A stretch of DNA of 64,000 bases from CAWCPR01 sp963797475 (GTDB lineage Bacteria; Chloroflexota; Anaerolineae; Anaerolineales; UBA4823): the NCBI GenBank assembly GCA_963797475.1, contig CAWCPR010000001.1:1364001-1428000 (forward strand). Direction: 5' to 3'. Positions 62,549 to 64,000 of the stretch are shown piece by piece. Under the pieces are notes generated by a model. The model was not told where the DNA came from. It worked only from the letters and a program-made list of their open reading frames with translations, and searched no databases. The first letter of the stretch is position 1. Every line of letters begins with the position of its first letter. Both the position numbers and the translations under genes were made by a program.

Positions 62549-63898
62549 TCACACCTGATTTCTCGTTTGGAACCGAAGGACTGGTATGCTTATCTTCAAT
62601 CGTTGAAGGATATCGACGATCGCCAGGCTAGCAAAGACGACCAGGATGGCATCCACGGGCAGGCGGTATCGTATAAGCGCCCAGGAGAGCAAATGAATGG
62701 TCGTATAGACAACAATAAACGAAATCAAGAGAAATATCGGCGATGAAATCATCTTAATACCGATGCGAACTGGTGAAAGTGCACGCCAAATTCCGTAGAT
62801 CATAAAAGGCAAGAACACTCCAAAACTCCCCACACGAGACACGTTGCTGAGCAAGCTGGAGTCTTGAGAGGGCCAAAACATAAAGTACACCGGAATTCTG
62901 CTAATCGAAAGCAATATATATCGACGCGGATCGTCGAAAACAAACTGCAAGCCTCTCCTTAATAAGGCTTGATCTAGAGCTGCTTCATCCAAGGAAAGCA
63001 GCTCTTTGGGAATTAAAGACTGGTAAGTCCCAAGCCGGGAGGGCAAAATTGGAAGAAAATGCGTACCATAAACCGGGTGATTTCCCCAAAAGAATGCGAA
63101 CCCTGCGTTCGTGTTTAGCAAAAATCTACCGAAGCGTTGATAGTTATAGATCGTGAAAGGCACGATTGAGATGGCGATAATTAAAGTCGAAATCATTAAG
63201 GATGGAATAGCAGATCTTTCTTTCAATGATCTCCGAGACCACCAAATCCATACAAATAGCATCGGCACAAAAATAACGAACAATTGTCGCAGCAAAACGG
63301 CAATCGCCAGGGTAATCCCCAATGCGAAAGCTAAGAAATACTCCTTCCCTTTGCTTGGATTTGTTCCATCTTGTGATTTATTGCCAGCCAGGATCATAGC
63401 CAGGTACAGGCTGGCGAGGATCGCTGTGATATAAAAAGGCTCTGTCATCAACGTCGCTGCATAATAGAAGAAATAAACATAAATAGCCGTTAATGCCGCT
63501 GAGATCAAACCTACCGCAGATCCAAAAAGGAAACGTCCAATGTAGAATGCCAAAAGCGGCTGAAGAATACCTACGATGATTGCTTGAATTACCCGCGCTA
63601 CGACTGCGTGCGGCCCAAATATGGCATAAACCACTACGAGATACAAAGTGTAAAGAAAACTCCAATGCGCGGTGGGGGCATTTGCCGGCGTTGCTGGCCA
63701 CCAGGGCTCGCCGAAGGAGAAGCCATGTCCCTCGAGCACCCGCAATGCTAGATTATGGTAGGAAATCTGGTCGTAAGTTCCGGGAAGATTGACAACTTGA
63801 TCTCCAAACGTTATAGCAGCAGCCACTCTGAGAAGAATTGCCACGCTGATAATCCCTATAAGAAGCTGCTTATTCTTTTTCCAAGATTCTTTTTGCAT
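62549..63898 (-). CDS. Membrane glycosyltransferase (GT39/ArnT-like)
   Basis: The protein has 449 residues with about ten helices. The first extracytoplasmic loop has an acidic TYDQISYHNLALRVLEGHGF segment, matching the catalytic loop of polyprenyl-phosphate-sugar transferases such as PMT and ArnT. The rest has the alternating hydrophobic pattern of that clan, with a WSFLYTLYLVVVYAIFGPH helix. It likely transfers a sugar from a polyprenyl-phosphate donor on the outer face of the membrane. The DPM1-like enzyme elsewhere in the window could make such a donor. The gene ends 7 bases from the GT4 gene. Confidence 0.8.
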   Translation of the reverse strand: MQKESWKKNKQLLIGIISVAILLRVAAAITFGDQVVNLPGTYDQISYHNLALRVLEGHGFSFGEPWWPATPANAPTAHWSFLYTLYLVVVYAIFGPHAVVARVIQAIIVGILQPLLAFYIGRFLFGSAVGLISAALTAIYVYFFYYAATLMTEPFYITAILASLYLAMILAGNKSQDGTNPSKGKEYFLAFALGITLAIAVLLRQLFVIFVPMLFVWIWWSRRSLKERSAIPSLMISTLIIAISIVPFTIYNYQRFGRFLLNTNAGFAFFWGNHPVYGTHFLPILPSRLGTYQSLIPKELLSLDEAALDQALLRRGLQFVFDDPRRYILLSISRIPVYFMFWPSQDSSLLSNVSRVGSFGVFLPFMIYGIWRALSPVRIGIKMISSPIFLLISFIVVYTTIHLLSWALIRYRLPVDAILVVFASLAIVDILQRLKISIPVLRFQTRNQV

Positions 63899-63901
63899 TG
63901 A

Positions 63902-64000
63902 TTAACCTTCGTTATTCTTTTCAAAAACCGGACTGGAGAGAATTGGAGCATGGAAACGACGAGGACTTTCTGACATCTTATCCCAATTCATGGTTGGATA
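63902..64000 (-). CDS. C-terminus of an unidentified protein (partial, runs off the right edge)
   Basis: A minus-strand frame is open from the edge to a TAA at 63902-63904, about 32 residues, ending 3 bases before the start of the GT39-like gene. The visible part (MNWDKMSESPRRFHAP and following) has no motif I recognise. Its spacing suggests it heads the same operon. Confidence 0.4.
   Translation of the reverse strand, partial: YPTMNWDKMSESPRRFHAPILSSPVFEKNNEG

Noticed and set aside
1..64000. tRNA, rRNA, CRISPR arrays, insertion sequences, riboswitches
   Set aside because: I scanned by eye for conserved loops, terminal repeats and known leaders and found none convincing; a covariance-model search would be decisive.

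Overview
The window looks like chromosomal DNA of a member of the Chloroflexota, most likely an Anaerolineae-type bacterium. That placement is inferred from style, not from a marker-gene tree. The supporting traits are secreted proteins with long Pro/Thr linkers, an ECF sigma factor paired with a DUF5667-like membrane protein, a Roadblock-V4R-response regulator operon, a LexA gene under a GAAC-N4-GTTC operator, and lamin-tail and PKD/Kelch surface proteins. I saw no rRNA, tRNA, CRISPR array, insertion sequence or phage gene, so the region reads as ordinary chromosome rich in cell-envelope functions.

Layout: 1-3.2 kb (minus) holds an ECF sigma factor, a DUF5667-like protein, a TadE-like pseudopilin with a Pro/Thr linker and the start of one more exported protein. 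3.3-9.5 kb holds envelope genes (a YabE-like G5/3D protein, a flippase, a sugar transferase, an LCP ligase) and rsmA. 9.5-13.5 kb (minus) is a five-gene operon: Roadblock, V4R, response regulator with a degenerate GGDEF domain, DPM1-type glycosyltransferase and MFS permease. 13.7-18.8 kb holds a UbiD decarboxylase, an ABC importer and a UbiA prenyltransferase, possibly quinone related. 18.8-23.6 kb holds an L,D-transpeptidase, an S41 protease and a membrane HdrD-like Fe-S protein. 23.8-29.2 kb is a 2-oxoacid dehydrogenase operon (fused E1, E2, E3). 29.4-32.7 kb holds the primary sigma factor and a receiver-CpaE fusion. 32.7-42.9 kb holds a glycosyltransferase, a very large subtilase/beta-helix/Kelch/PKD surface protein and a radical SAM protein. 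43.2-46.1 kb is a two-component pair. 46.0-52.2 kb (minus) is a polysaccharide operon (wecC, wecB, acyltransferase, two GT4 enzymes, an FkbM methyltransferase). 52.4-53.2 kb is lexA. 53.5-58.4 kb (minus) holds a four-lamin-tail surface protein and an extracellular nuclease. 58.7-59.4 kb is an S1-domain protein. 59.5-64 kb (minus) holds a Wzc-like kinase, a GT4 enzyme and a GT39-like membrane glycosyltransferase.

The dominant theme is building, exporting and decorating the cell surface: polysaccharide precursors (UDP-ManNAc and UDP-ManNAcA), lipid-linked assembly, flipping, ligation, and large secreted adhesin or protease-like proteins. Central carbon metabolism and global regulators lie in between.

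A technical point matters for anyone using this annotation. Six genes between 23 and 52 kb are broken by nine single-base frame changes, including the primary sigma factor. In every case the rest of the protein continues intact in the next frame and the corrected length is a whole number of codons. I read these mainly as uncorrected sequence errors. I therefore annotate the genes across their full extent and describe each break.

Recurring signals: several promoters carry an extended -10 (TGnTATAAT type), and two or three appear to give leaderless or nearly leaderless mRNAs. Rho-independent terminators follow most of the larger transcription units.
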